The position numbers and the translations under genes are program-made. Positions 1 through 12,732 of a DNA stretch of 64,000 bases are shown here, one piece after another; position 1 is the first letter of the stretch; each line of letters starts with the position of its first letter. The stretch covers positions 496,001 through 560,000 of the forward strand of contig BCJC01000004.1 in the NCBI GenBank assembly GCA_001600175.1, given 5' to 3'. This DNA comes from Erythrobasidium yunnanense. Lineage: Eukaryota; Basidiomycota; Cystobasidiomycetes; Erythrobasidiales; Erythrobasidiaceae. Under the pieces are notes generated by a model. That model searched no databases, was not told the DNA's origin, and saw only the letters and a program-made list of their open reading frames with translations.

Positions 1-858
1 ATCCCGAATGGAGGCTATACGGCTTTTGGTCCTAGTATCATAGCACAATTCGGTTTTACTGTCAACGAGACGACCTTGGTGAGCGCAGAAGTCGATCTAG
101 CTGATTGTTCCAGGGCTGACGTCGTCGTGCTTCTGGTTTGTAGCTGAATATGGGGTGAGAGTTCGCAAAGACCGCCTGCTTCTGGAAGGCGCCTGACAAG
201 ACGGGTTGGCAGGTCTGGAGCATGCCTTGTAGTCGGCATTCTGCTGGCTTACGTAGTCTCACGCTTCACAAACCGCACCGTGGCTGGATTGTATACTCTT
301 GCGCTGAGTATCGTCGGGACTATCAGTCAGTCTTGCTCGTGAAATTTTCGTATGGATTGCTGAGATAGTGCGCAGTGATCCTGGTCATCGACAAGGAGAA
401 CTATCGTGCAAGATACGGTGGATATATCCTCAGCCAGCAATTTGCTGTTTGCGTCCTGTTCGTAATCACTTACATCACTGCGGGAGTCGGCGGAGCTACC
501 AAGAAGTTCGCCTTCCACTGCGCCTATCAGCTGGGGTATGCTATCGGGTGGGCTTCAGTCTATCATCTTGCTTGCGATCGCTAACATGTTGCATGCCAGC
601 AATATCGTTGGTCCCCAGACATTCCGAAAGAAAGACGCCCCAAATTACCGCCCAGCCAAATGGACTATGGTAGCTTTCATCTCATTCACGTTCGTCCTCT
701 TCGCAGCTATAGGTGCTATGCATTGGTATTGGAATCGCCAGCGAGATTTGCAGGATGAGAAGGATGCCAAAGATGGGGTCGAGCATCCGGTCTTGTCCAA
801 CGAGGAGTTCAGAGATCTCTCTGACTGGCAGATCAGATCATTCCGCTATCCTCTTTAG
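1..858 (+). CDS. Allantoate-permease-like (Dal5/Tna1 type) MFS transporter, 3' part only
   Basis: The window opens inside this gene, so the N-terminal half is missing. Exons join in frame as 1-78, 144-154, 213-325, 376-547 and 600-858. The spliced protein reads GFTVNETTLLNMGSGA, then a hydrophobic helix, then the GPQTF-KDAPNY block near the C-terminus. That block is typical of the anion:cation symporter (Dal5/TNA1) branch of the major facilitator superfamily, which imports organic anions such as allantoate or nicotinate. The protein would sit in the plasma membrane and ends with an acidic cytosolic tail. The 144-154 exon is only 11 nt but is needed to keep frame and to restore the family's LLNM-GA segment. 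The substrate cannot be told from this fragment. Confidence 0.85.
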
Positions 859-1221
859 CCATACCAGCGAAGTGCCTTTATGCACCGGGAATACACGCCT
901 TTTTAACGAGCTTTACGAGAGTTGTACGTTTAGTCTTCTGACGAGTAACGCTACGTTCAAACGCCTTGCATGCAGTTCGCTATCCATTGCGCTTGAACAT
1001 CGCTCGATGCAGCTGCAGAGTCGCCATGTCGACGATTTCCTGACAGCGAGCAATTGTCGATATGGCCGACCGGGGCTTTGCATCTGGCTCTGCTGCTTCT
1101 CTTCTCTCTTCTTGAACTTGAAGTTCTCCATCAATAGCAAAGGCAGCTGGTCTGTCGCAACCCTCGACGCTCTCTTAATCAATTTCCGCTGGTTCGGACA
1201 ACTACTCTCGAGTTCGCAAGG
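859..1221. other. Intergenic, no gene seen
   Basis: Between the transporter stop and the next start. Open frames here on both strands have no recognisable motif and cross no plausible splice pattern. It presumably holds the promoter of the 1222 gene. Confidence 0.5.
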
Positions 1222-1977
1222 ATGGGCCTCGTGTATAGCGACGGGGCGCGCTTGGTCTCGATGACGGCTGCTATCTGTATGTATTGCTGGGCTTTGCGAG
1301 TCGTAAGAGTGTAGGCAAGAAGCTGACTTAGGTCGCGATACAACAGGGTCTGTTTGGGGGTCGCTATGTAAGTCTACCTAAGGCATCTACACTACATATG
1401 ACCATGTCCCTGATGCGAGTATACAGGGGGCATCTTCTTTCGCAAGTTCTTCCTCGATATCATCGGCGGCACTATCGGAAAGAATGGTTTGATGTAAGCT
1501 CCGTTACCAGTTAGCAAGGACGGCATACATCTGACGCTTACGACAGCGCCCCTCAGAGCTCAGCTATCTTCATCACTCTCATTGTCAAAGCACCAATCTT
1601 GCAGATCATCACGATTGTAAGCCTCGAACGATGGTCTGCCATGTCGGATGAAGGCTGATTTGAGCGCTATACAGCTGTTGGGCATAGGCTTACTGGTTAT
1701 CGAATGGCCACTGCCTTTCGTAAGAGGTACTGTCTTCGAAAGGTCGATAATCCTCAGAATGGTCATCCTCTTCTGGCTGTCATTCACTTCGCGTAAGTGG
1801 TCCTCGCTTGTATGATAACGTGGAGTATGTCTGACTCTTCTTGCAGTACTGATCTACCAGGCTGCCGACTCGACATTGGTAGCTCTGGGTGCACTGGCCA
1901 TATATGCGAAAGCGCAGATGAAGGGAGAAGGCAGCAGGACCAAAGGCAGCACTTCGAGCCAAGAAGAAAGAGTTTGA
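1222..1977 (+). CDS. Small four-helix membrane protein of a fungal uncharacterised family (DUF7727-like)
   Basis: Six exons: 1222-1276, 1347-1367, 1427-1493, 1547-1616, 1675-1792 and 1847-1977, giving 153 aa. The protein has about four hydrophobic helices with conserved-looking blocks: WGIFFRKFFLDIIGGTIG after helix 1, IVKAPILQIITI, then VIEWPLP and a last helix before a short charged tail (AKAQMKGEG). This pattern matches a family of small basidiomycete and ascomycete membrane proteins of unknown role that I recall as DUF7727. The 21-nt second exon is supported because it restores the Trp-rich run before GIFF. The gene follows the transporter on the same strand. No function is assigned. Confidence 0.75.
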
Positions 1978-2110
1978 GTACTTCTCCTCTCTTGATCGAG
2001 ATCGTATAGGCTACTACAACACAATCGTTTACTGCATGGTTACAAAGAGCCATCAGCCAAGTCCGAGCCGCGTCCTTTCCTAGCTTTGAACAGCTTACAC
2101 CCTGTCGTTA

Positions 2111-3572
2111 CTACGCGTTGTCTTCCTCCAACCACTTGCCAAACTCTTCTAAGCGCCGTGCTTCAGCTGCATCTTCACTCTCACCCTCTACAGCTACAAA
2201 ATCCATATTGCCAGATTTGAGATAGCGTTTCTTGCCGTCGTAAAGCCATGCTTTCAGTTGCCTGCCTGCAAAGAAACGATTGTTGTTTTTCTACGATGGG
2301 GACAGTAAATCAACCTAGATGAGGCTTGTATAGCGTAAGAGCTCACCTTGATACAAGCTTGTGCAGCTATCGGGTCGGCAAACTTGATAGTGACGATTCC
2401 ATCAGGCTCTTTCTGCAAGGCATTGCATGTTAGCTGTGGGTATAAGATTGCTCTAGAGGGTGCACTCACATCATACAGCACGACGTTGGTCACTTTCCCG
2501 AGGCTTTCGCACTCGTCTCGTACATCTTCTTTGAGATCCAGCAGTAACGAAGCGTCTTCCGCCAATTCTTCGAGCGTAAAGACGTATTGCAGAACCACGA
2601 CTCTTCCTCCTGCGTTCTTAGCCGTCGCAGGGGTCGATGTGGAACCTGAAGCAGCTGCCGCCGCAGAAGTAGCATCCACTACTGCATTATCCTTCTCATC
2701 GTAGCTTGGGTCATAGTCTGCTGCGTCTCTTAGTAGTTTCTCTGCCCTCCTCTGCATCTTCTGCTTGATGGCATCGCTTTTGCCTTTCTTCTTCTTCTCT
2801 TTACTAGTGCCTCCTCCTTCTCCATCTTGATCGGATGTATTTCCCTCATTCTCTTTATGCGACCAATTCGCTTCGACGACTTTGATATTCTCGTTTCCTC
2901 CCAACCTCAGAGGCGTGTCGTCCAGGAGGTTGATAGCTAGACGGACGCTCTCTTCCTTGTAATACACCACTAGACCCTCTCCATTCGGTGCGCCCGTAGT
3001 ATGATTGTTGTACAGCTTCACTTTCGGCTTCCCATCTGCGTCCAGTAAGATCAGGCCTGCTTTCCCGAACACAGAAGCCACTTCTTCAACAGTAGCATCG
3101 CGAGGAAGGTTTGTGAGGTAGACGGCTGTGTTTTGACGTGCGGGTTTCGCTTTGATTGCTTTCTTGGGCGCGGCAACACCTCCGTCTTCTGCTTTGCGCT
3201 TCTTCCGCCTGTCGCGAGCGAGTAGGACGTTCGTAGGTGCCTTGAAACAAAGAGTCATATAAGTACTTCAATCCTGAAGGCTCAAGCCAGACTCACCGAC
3301 TCATCGACACCTTGGACGCTGTACGCAGCCTGCTGAGCCTGCAGGACGTCCTCTTCGACGATAGGCACCCAGGCGTTCGCTATAGTATTCCATTCGAATT
3401 CTTGACCCGTCTCTGCGTTCTCGTAAATCCACTTGCCAGACTGCTGGTCGAAATGCATGTTTGAATTCTCCCCCTTCGGCTCCGCTGAAACAGCTGCGGA
3501 CGTCGAAGATGAAGGAGTACTATTGCTGGTGCTAGCTACGCCGTTGCTGGTGATTTCGGAAGTCGATGCCAT
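2111..3572 (-). CDS. CUS2: Tat-SF1/Cus2-type splicing factor with RRM and UHM domains
   Basis: Four exons (3297-3572, 2470-3240, 2347-2412, 2111-2290) give 430 aa. The N-terminus has a short aromatic block (FEWNTIANAWVP) as in Tat-SF1 homologues. A first RRM follows (AVYLTNLPRDATVEEVASVF ... GEGLVVYY), then a charged linker. The second RRM is of the UHM type, recognised by its RFF (R-x-F) motif in RFFAGRQLKAWLYDG. The family binds U2 snRNP protein SF3b1 through the UHM and helps U2 snRNA fold and prespliceosome assembly in the nucleus. The intron at 2413-2469 is a multiple of three without a stop, so retention would insert 19 residues. Start chosen at the first in-frame ATG (3572); no ATG lies further upstream in that frame. 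Confidence 0.9.
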
Positions 3573-3790
3573 ATTGTCCAAACGAGCTAAGGTCAAGAAG
3601 CAAGATTAGGTGAAACACTGAAGCCAGCTCGTGTAACGAAACCGAAACTGCTCTAGTATTTCCAAGATGTCACAGCACAAGGTACAGTCAGCACGAAGAT
3701 CCACCAGTCAAAGCAGACGGCATGTCGCACGTGTCTTGACTTCTTCGATAATATTCTACATTCTCTCGTCGCGTAAGCTATCTGAGCCAG

Positions 3791-4881
3791 TTATAGACCA
3801 CTCCTCGGCGGCAGAGGCGGTGGTATTGGCTGTGTCTCCAGAATCTCTCCCGCAGCCCCTTCCCTTATCTGCACTGGTCCTTTTTTGCTTGGAAAGCCTC
3901 CCGCAAAGTCTTCAGGCAGTTCACTGACTCCCGCTGTCTCCGTCTTGCTGACGTACTTCTTCGTCCTCTTCACTTCCCCATTCGCGTACGCATGTTGCTG
4001 TTTCTCGTAATCGTGAGCCATCATAGCGACTGCTATCCTGTTTGAAATACTGAATACGATCCCGACGATAGGTAGTCGCTCGAGTAAGGCTGCGGCGAAT
4101 CCGAAACTTCGAAGCTCGATGAGCCGCTCGACTATGAAGAGCTCTTCTTGCTGTGGAGTCATCCTTTTGGCGAGGAAGAAGGGACGGAGAAGGACCCTGC
4201 TTGATGTAACACTGCTTAGGGCGGCAGATACGATAAGCCCGAGGAAAGGGACGAAGTTGAGCGGTGCGAGCAGGACTGGCGGACGAAGGTTAAGCTGCTT
4301 CGACATCCACGAGGTAGTTCAGCTCACGCTTCGAGATGGCGATGCGGACGATCTTGCTGTTTGCCTTCTCTAGGAAGGGTCTTCGCTCTGCACTTCTTCT
4401 CGCTCGCTCGATGGGCGGTATAGCCCATTCCTCCACATAAGGCCCCCAGAAGCTCACATCTTTGCCTCTACTCTTGACAGTCATCTCGTATGCATGTGAT
4501 CTAGCTTGCTTGAGCTGTCTTGAAACCATGTATTCCAGCAACATACTGCCTTGCTGAAGGACGAGAAGCCAGGTCGCGTAGGTATAGACATTCACGCCCA
4601 ACCAGGCTGAATCTTCGGAATAGCGGAAGACGGATGCTTTCATGAAGAACTTTGTGTAGAGACGCGTGAAGGGAAGGGACACGACCATTAAAACTAGAGC
4701 AGCCAGCACGCCCCGCTGAGCGGCTTTCTGCGTGGTCTTCCTGCGGTCTATCGTCAGCTTTGATAGTGGTTGCATTAGTGCTCGCTTGCCATATAGGTCT
4801 ATTTATGTTTTCATCGTGAATGAGACGCCAGACACCGACGAGCACATAAACGGGAGGGAATCGCAGCAGCTCGACGGGCAT
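3791..4881 (-). CDS. RRT8/LDS-like multi-pass membrane protein (EI24-type)
   Basis: Three exons (4790-4881, 4328-4740, 3791-4275) give 329 aa. Several hydrophobic segments are present. The family signature is in the C-terminal half: LLLAPLNFVPFLGLIVSAAL, then FGFAAALLERLPIVGIVFS and SNRI-VAMMAHDYEKQQH. This resembles yeast RRT8/LDS1/LDS2 lipid-droplet and outer-spore-wall proteins and the wider EI24 superfamily. Likely location is ER or lipid-droplet membrane, by inference. The first intron (4741-4789) must be GC-AG, with donor GCAAGC: it joins RPIW to KTTQKAAQRG. The C-terminal tail is hydrophilic and ends Pro-rich. It shares a 174-bp divergent promoter with DSK2. Confidence 0.8.
4741..4789 (-). 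other. GC-AG intron in the RRT8-like gene
   Basis: On the minus strand the intron starts GCAAGC, contains CACTAATGC as a branch-like site and ends CCGCAG. No GT donor in this stretch restores the frame. Splicing gives a W codon across the junction (TG|G). Confidence 0.75.
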
Positions 4882-5055
4882 GGATCAGGTAGGAAGGGAG
4901 GTACAGTATCGTCTTGATGGTAGCAGGATCGTATACAGCAGTCAGTGTCCGCTTTGATGGATATTGTCAGTCTACAATCACCTCGAACATTCGATGACGC
5001 GGCGACCTCTCAAGTTGACCGGCCCAATTCTATACTTCAAGACAATCGCGCAAAT
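4882..5055. promoter_or_regulatory. Divergent promoter, RRT8-like / DSK2
   Basis: Only 174 bp separate the two starts, so both promoters and 5' UTRs must lie here. If DSK2 uses the upstream in-frame ATG at 4957 the gap is only 75 bp. Confidence 0.6.
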
Positions 5056-6476
5056 ATGACAGACACAACAGCACCAGCAGCGAGCAGCAGCAACGATGCT
5101 GGCACGACGATAGACATCAACATCCGCGCACCTGGGGACAAGAGAGTTGCAGTACAGATCCAAACGTCCAAAAGGGTTCAAGAGCTCAAGGAAGAAGTAG
5201 CGGGCAAGACGGACATTCCAGCTGCGAATCAGCGTCTCATCTATAGCGGGAGAGTCCTGAAAGATGAGGAGAAAGTCGAGGTGTACAAGATCAGGTCGGT
5301 TCATCGGCTCATTCCTTACATGGAACTGGCATGCTCGAGAAAAGAAGATCGATACTTATGCGTATCCTGTTGCGTAGATCCGGCGACACAGTCCACCTCG
5401 TCAAAGGTGCTAGCAAAGCGGCGCCTCCTCCCATTGCAGCCCAGGTGCCTCAGAGTATGGGCGCTGGGAACAGCATGACTGGCAATCCTCTAGCTCCTCT
5501 ACTCAATGCTACAAATCCCGGTATTGGCAACTTCAACCCGTTCGCCGAGATGGGCTTGAACAGCAACGATCCCAACATGGTCCAAAACATGATGGTGCGG
5601 GCGTCGACTCTCCATATTACTCGTACATATTACTGACAGAGGTAGACTTTCCAGAACTCACCCCAAGCACAAGAACAGATGCGCAACATGCTCTCCAACC
5701 CTGCCGTCATTGACCAGATCATCGACTCTTCTCCCGAACTACGCAACATGGGTCCAGGCGTAAGGCAGATCATGCAGAGTGAGCAGTTCAGAAACATGTT
5801 GTCCAACCCTCAGCAGATGGCACAGATGGCGAGACAAGCTGAACAAATGAGGAATAACCCCATGTTTGCGCAGATGATGGGTAACATGGGAGCCGGAGGA
5901 GGTGGATTTGGAGGATTAGGTGGACTGGGAGGATTAGGTGCGCTAGGTGGAGGAGGCGCGGGAGGTGCGACTGATCCCTGGGGAGCACCTATAGGAGGAG
6001 GAGGAGCAGCAGCTGGCACTGGAGACACTCAACAGCAGCAAAACCGAGGACCAGTCAATCTATTCAACCCATCAGCAGGCCAGCAACAGCAGCAAGGCGG
6101 TGCTGGAACCGATACAGCAGGTGCAGGTGCTGGTGCTGGAGGTCTAGGAGGGTTTGGCGGCTTCGGCCAAGGAGGACAAGGCGGGATGCCCGACTTTGCA
6201 GCTTTACAGCAAATGATGAACGCTTTCGGCGGCGGAGGCGCAGGCGGCGCAGGAGCAGGTGGATTCGGCGGTTTTGGCTCTGCCCCTCCAGCTACTTCCC
6301 AACAACCTGCTCAGCCTCAAGATACACGTTCGCCAGAAGAGAGGTTTGCTCCCCAGCTACAGCAGCTGACGGAGATGGGCTTCGTCAACGCACAAGCGAA
6401 TGTACGAGCTTTACTCGCGACGGGTGGGAACGTGCAAGCTAGTGTCGAATACCTCCTGTCGCAGCAGAGCTGGTAG
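5056..6476 (+). CDS. DSK2: Ubiquilin/Dsk2 proteasome shuttle factor
   Basis: Three exons (5056-5294, 5378-5594, 5655-6476) give 425 aa. An N-terminal ubiquitin-like domain spans about residues 17-95 ([20 protein letters not shown] ... [10 protein letters not shown]). STI1-type repeats follow ([34 protein letters not shown]). Then comes a long Gly/Ala-rich linker, and a C-terminal UBA domain ([20 protein letters not shown], ending QQSW). Dsk2 carries ubiquitinated clients to the proteasome: the UBL docks on Rpn receptors and the UBA binds ubiquitin chains. An upstream in-frame ATG exists at 4957; 5056 was chosen because the UBL of homologues starts soon after it. RPT6, another proteasome component, lies 13 kb downstream. 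Confidence 0.93.
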
Positions 6477-6717
6477 AGCATAGTATCTTTCAAGTGTAGC
6501 AGTATTGAGATTACATGGCTTTCGAAGTCTGGGTTTCTGCTTCGAAAATCTCTTCTGGCGATAAACACGCCCAGTGGAAGCGAGTTTGCTATGACAATCA
6601 ATTACACATAGTTTGTTTGACCTGCGGCTGGAACTCGCGCTACAGCTACGATAGACTGTCACAGTGTCTTGAGTGTCCGTTATCACCATTAAACACCGTT
6701 CTTTGCCCAAATCCAGT

Positions 6718-7875
6718 CTACCAGTCTTTTGTCCTGAACAGTCTGCCATTATCAGTTGCTACATCTGCACAGAACATACCACGCCTTAGGAAGCTCGTAC
6801 GTCCTTGATCATCCGTCTTCTTCTCCAATATTCCATGATAGACCATGACTTTTCCAGATCGATCGACTTCAGCTCCTCCAGGCCCGTATAAGCCAGTCGT
6901 CTTGCTTTCTAAGAGAGGAACAGATGTCTTGGTATAGGGTTCAAAGAGATTCTTACTGGTTGCATAACTTGTATCATAGAGATCGGTATCGTACATGTTG
7001 CTGGAGAAGCTAAGGAAGTAGGTACCGTCGTAGCCTTGGAAGAGTGAAGGTGCCTGCCAATCGGTTTCAGTCAGCGCGATTTGGCAGGAGAGACTATGTT
7101 CTGGCTCACCTCGATGAGAGGACCATCGGCGTCTTCACGATCTAGAACGATGACAGGATCGCCATTCGTGTGCACACCATCGATTCTCATTTCCTGCATG
7201 ACGATTGGTGTGCTAAGATCTCCCAGAACGTTGCCGTTCGGCCCAAATCTCTGTCTTAGACCTATTGAATTACCATCGATCTTGTAGGTCACGACCGTGA
7301 TACCGTTGCTGTCGATATAGCCGGAAATATCGATAGCTCCGCCCAAGTCTGTCGGGCAAGCGATGGACTCCTTGGCTGCGACGTAGGGGCCTTTGATATT
7401 GTTCGAGGTCGCGGCACCGACGCAGTGTAGTTGCTGACCGCCTGGACCCTTCTTCTCGACATCTGCGGCATAGTATAGCACAAAAGAGCCGTCGGTCTGA
7501 AGTACCAGGCCATTTCCGTCAGTATGCCTGTGACCATGGAATACAGCAGGCAGTGCTCACTACTCGTAACACTTGAGGCGCCCATATTTTCGTCTTTACT
7601 GACCAATCGCCAGGATCCGGCAGCGCGTCTTCATCGAGTAATTTCCAGGAATTGGTATCGCCGACATTTGCTTCCGCAATCTGGACGTTCTTTCCATTGC
7701 CCTGCGTAGCGAAGGCATACCATTTGTCATCAACTTGAATGACGGATGGATCTGGAAAGTCTTGTGTAATAACGGGTTGTGGAGTGTCACGAGCGACTAG
7801 AGGAGCCGCGAGCGCCGTGCTTGCCAAGAGGAGGCCGGCTAATGGCAGAGCTGTAATACGAAGGTGAGAGTGCAT
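6718..7875 (-). CDS. Secreted GH43 glycoside hydrolase (copy 1)
   Basis: Three exons (7564-7875, 7110-7496, 6718-7053) give 344 aa. A signal peptide covers roughly residues 1-23 (hydrophobic core ALPLAGLLLASTALA). The five-bladed propeller signatures of GH43 are visible: the base Asp in TQDFPDPS (D42), the pKa-tuning Asp in GGAIDISGYID (D160) and the acid Glu in PLIEAPS (E233). E233 is the last codon of exon 2. Later blocks FSSNMYD and GPGGAEVDRSGKVMVYHG also fit. Family members are arabinanases, arabinofuranosidases or xylosidases acting on plant polysaccharides; the exact substrate is not clear. It is tandem with a closely related second copy at 8628-9760. Confidence 0.9.
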
Positions 7876-8627
7876 ATCAATTTGAAGGACTTGGATGGGC
7901 TTGTGTTTGAGAGCCTTCTGAGTCGAGTCGAGAAGAGGAGGAAGGGCGTGAAGTAGTGAAGAAATGCAATGCAAGAAGAACAGGTGGAGTTTATAGATAG
8001 AGAGAAAGCAAACGCATGCAGTGCCTCGCCGACTTGTGCGCTGCATTAGTACCTTTAGCGACCAAACACCAAAGCTGGGCAGTGCTTCCTTTAGCACGTC
8101 AGAGCGGAAGGCTGTATGGGAATGGTGTGATAATCATAGACCCTCACGACGTGCGCAGCAATGATGCATTTCGTGAATGCGGTCCTGTGTGCAAAGCTTG
8201 GTTGAGAGGCTAAGGCAGGTTCAGAATCCTCGGGATGAAAGGACGCCGATGTCAGAGTACTCCAGAGATCCAACGCTCTCCGAGATTTGCTAGATGTTGG
8301 GACTGCCATCTAGCACACAGGCTGCTGCTGCTTTCGAAGCCTTCGAAGCTCTCGGATTGTGCGCTGGACCACCTTCAAAGCAGAGGACAATAGCGAGCCA
8401 GACACCTCTATGTGCGAGTTCAGCTCTGGTGTGATTCGCGATATGCATGTATCTCAGCTTGGTCCAACCTTTCGGAACATGCACGATGAGCGAAGGCAAG
8501 AGCTCTCTTGAAACTCGATAGTGCGAAGATGGTGCGATACGACTATTATGTGATTAAGACGCTTATGATCTATGATTACATCAGATGATCATCCACGCTT
8601 GCCAGGCGAGAGCGAGCCAGCTACTCT
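7876..8627. promoter_or_regulatory. Upstream region of GH43 copy 1
   Basis: No gene seen in about 750 bp. A TATA box on the minus strand (TATAAA, 7990-7995) lies 115 nt before the ATG. The rest separates the two GH43 genes and includes the 3' end of copy 2. Confidence 0.5.
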
Positions 8628-9760
8628 CTACCAATCCCTGGTCACTTTAAGCTTGTCCCCATCGGTTGCTACATCAGCTATGAAGAGCCCTCTGCGCAAG
8701 AAAGATGTATATCCTTTATCATCCACCTTCTTCTCCAATATCCCATGATAAGCCATCACTTTGCCAGAGCGGTCAAATTCTGCTCCGCCTGGCCCGAACA
8801 GACCCGTCGTTCTGCTTTCTAGCAAAGGTGTCTTGGTCTTGGTGTATGGTCCGAAGAGAGATTTGCTTGTAGCGTAACTCACGTCGTAAAACTCGGTATC
8901 GTACATATTGCTTGAGAACCCGAGGAAATAGGTGCCTGCACCATCACGGAACAAGGAGGGGGCCTATCTCATGCGTCAACTGAGTCTGTATGTCGTCAAT
9001 GGGTAATCACGGCTCACCTCAACAAGCGGACCATCGGCCGCTCCACGGTCGAGGATGACCTTCGGATCTCCCTCGGGCGTCACACCGTCTTCTTTCATCT
9101 TCTGCATTACTATCGGGGTTATTAGATCTCCCATGACGTTTTCCTTTGGGCCAAGCCCTCGCCGCAAGGCTATCGAATTACCATCGATCTTGTAGATTAC
9201 GACTGTTGTTCCGTCGCTGTCGATATAGCCCGATATATCGATCGCACCGCCCATGTCGGTTGGACAAGCGATGGCATCTTTGAGAGGCTTGTAGGGACCC
9301 TTGATGTCTCTCGAGGTAGCTGCACCCACGCAGTGAAGAGTCTGGCCTTTAGGACCTTTCTGAGCGACATCTGCAGCGTAATAAAGGACAAAGGATCCGT
9401 CCCGCTACGTAACGAGGGAGATATCAGCACATGTTTCGAGCGTCAGACAGCGGACAAACTCGCAACTTGCAGCACCTGCGGAGCCCAGATGTTGGTGCCG
9501 GTAGACCATTCGCCAGTATTCGGCAGAGCGTCTTCGTCCAACAACTTCCAGGATCGGAGGTCGCCCACCTTTGTTTGAGCTATCTGGACTTTTTTGCCAT
9601 TACCTTGCGTGGCGAACGCATACCACTGGTCGTCAACGTTGATTATAGACGGGTCAGGGAAGTCTTGTGTGATGACAGGAAGAGGAGCAGCTGTAGCTGG
9701 TTGCGCGCTGCGTATAGCCAGATATGCCGTTGTAGCGATCCAAGCCAGTTGGGATCGCAT
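8628..9760 (-). CDS. Secreted GH43 glycoside hydrolase (copy 2)
   Basis: Three exons (9467-9760, 9018-9404, 8628-8963) give 338 aa. Intron positions are identical to copy 1, and exon 2 (387 nt) and exon 3 (336 nt) have the same lengths in both copies. The N-terminus is a signal peptide (ending about ATAA at residue 25). The catalytic residues fall at D35 (TQDFPDPS), D154 (GGAIDISGYID) and E227 (PLVEAPS). The protein is alignable with copy 1 along its whole length, so this is a recent-to-moderate tandem duplication. The first intron donor is GTTGCG, which is weak. The two copies probably act together on the same class of plant wall polymer; that is inference. Confidence 0.9.
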
Positions 9761-10235
9761 ATTTAGGTTGCGTCAAAGAGCGTGGGAGGTGTTCGGAGGG
9801 ATGAGACGCAGAGAGCGGAGTTGCAGCATGCCGATGGAGCTGGGGATGCTAGAACCCGGTCACCAGGTTCGTCTTTGTGTGCCAAGCCTTAGGGGTACGG
9901 AGGTAGGACAAAGGTCGTCTCGAAAGGGAGTATTAAAGGCTTGATACCCGTCAGATGACCTCGCAATGCTCTAGGACTTGAAGATCTTGCAAGCACCCGG
10001 TTGGGCATGGCTGCATAAGAGGATGCTTGAGTAAACTGGATGAGGGAGGGCTTGTGTGCAGGTCAGCGTCGCCGGAGGCTTCTGAGATAGCAGTATCTTG
10101 ATGGACAATCTGTTTACCTCCCTCTTTCTTGCCCGACTTACTCTAGCATTGTACAACTTATCTGCGGTTAGGTATAAACAACGGGTATCGGATTGCCAGC
10201 CAAAAGAAGGAGGAGATTATGTCTCGAGAGCGTTG
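9761..10235. other. Intergenic, no gene seen
   Basis: Carries the promoter of GH43 copy 2 and the 3' flank of prefoldin 6. No clear TATA box or other feature was seen. Confidence 0.4.
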
Positions 10236-10842
10236 TTACGCTTCTATCTCAGGTACTGACCCTTGTTGAGCTTGTTGCGCCTGTATTTGCAGTTGGACGA
10301 GCTAGGGTTTGGCAAATCAGCGACGCGCCGGCTCCACCTAAGGTCAGCGCAAGCTTACTCTGCTCTTCTTCTCTTCGCTCTTGCCTTGCATCTCTTTGAG
10401 CTGACCTTCCACGCGTTTGCTGTTTGATATAGCTAGTCAGAGCGTGTCTTGTATGCAAGCTCGTTTCTGCCTACATTTCGTTCTGAATGAACTCTATCCG
10501 CTTCTGCACATTCGCTTGAGCTTCCACGGGGTCTTGCTTGACCAGCGCTGTGCCCATCAGCTTATAGATTGTATTGTTGGGCGTTAAGAGGTTGAATTCC
10601 TGTATGCGATGTCAGCCCAATTCCAGCAATCTGCCAGCATCAGATCAACCTTCTGAACACTCTCATTCTCGCTGAACTGAGCTTCCAGCTTTGCTCTTGT
10701 TTCAATGACTTTCTGGAGGTCTGGACATGGTAGGAACATCTCAGGATTTGGCTTGCATAGGGTACATCAGGATATCTTGCTGCTTGCCGACTTGTATTTG
10801 CTGGTATTCTGTGCTCAGCTTCTGCGCTTCAGCGACGGACAT
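10236..10842 (-). CDS. YKE2: Prefoldin subunit 6
   Basis: Five small exons (10788-10842, 10650-10720, 10475-10599, 10359-10419, 10236-10301) give 125 aa, the usual length for this beta-type prefoldin. The protein reads LSTEYQQIQVDLQKVIETRA, then LEAQFSENESVQKEFNLL, LMGTALVKQDPVEAQANV and RIEFIQNEIKRVEGQL, matching the two coiled-coil helices and beta-hairpin of family members. Prefoldin captures nascent actin and tubulin and hands them to the CCT chaperonin in the cytosol. The first intron (10721-10787) needs a GCAAGC donor: with it the conserved YQQ-x-Q-x-DL block is restored. It is divergent from RVB2. Confidence 0.9.
10721..10787 (-). other. GC-AG intron in prefoldin 6
   Basis: Donor GCAAGC and acceptor TCCAG on the minus strand. 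The only nearby GT donor puts the next exon out of frame. The GC junction yields GTC G|AC, coding V-D, which fits the family alignment. Confidence 0.8.
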
Positions 10843-10915
10843 TGTTCAGGATTTCGGTGTAAGACAGACCAGCAATCTCTCGTCCTGACAATCCAAAGCT
10901 TTCAAACAGTTCAAG
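10843..10915. promoter_or_regulatory. 73-bp divergent promoter, prefoldin 6 / RVB2
   Basis: The ATGs of two divergent housekeeping genes are only 73 bp apart, so both 5' UTRs must be very short or overlap. Confidence 0.65.
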
Positions 10916-12491
<1,576 letters not shown>

Positions 12492-12732
12492 ACACCCGAT
12501 GGGTTCGATATCGAGCACGAAGTGCGAGTTTGTCAGGTTAGACCGGCCGAAGACGGCCATTTCTGTACCATACTGTAAGCAACAATCATTAAGGGCGGAG
12601 GTAGCTGTGGAAATTACCCTCCTCTACCAGTGCAGCGAACGCAGGCTATTTCTGACACGTGACCTTGATCGACGTCATGAAATTGACAGAAACTGACAGC
12701 TCTCCTCCACTTCAACTGACGAATACACAGAT

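Noticed and set aside
713-1264. 183-residue open frame on the plus strand overlapping the end of the transporter
   Set aside because: It overlaps the well-supported last transporter exon and the start of the next gene in another frame, and has no recognisable pattern.
5800-6300. GGA/GGT-rich tract in DSK2 as a separate simple-sequence repeat or regulatory element
   Set aside because: It is the coding sequence for the Gly-rich linker of the ubiquilin.
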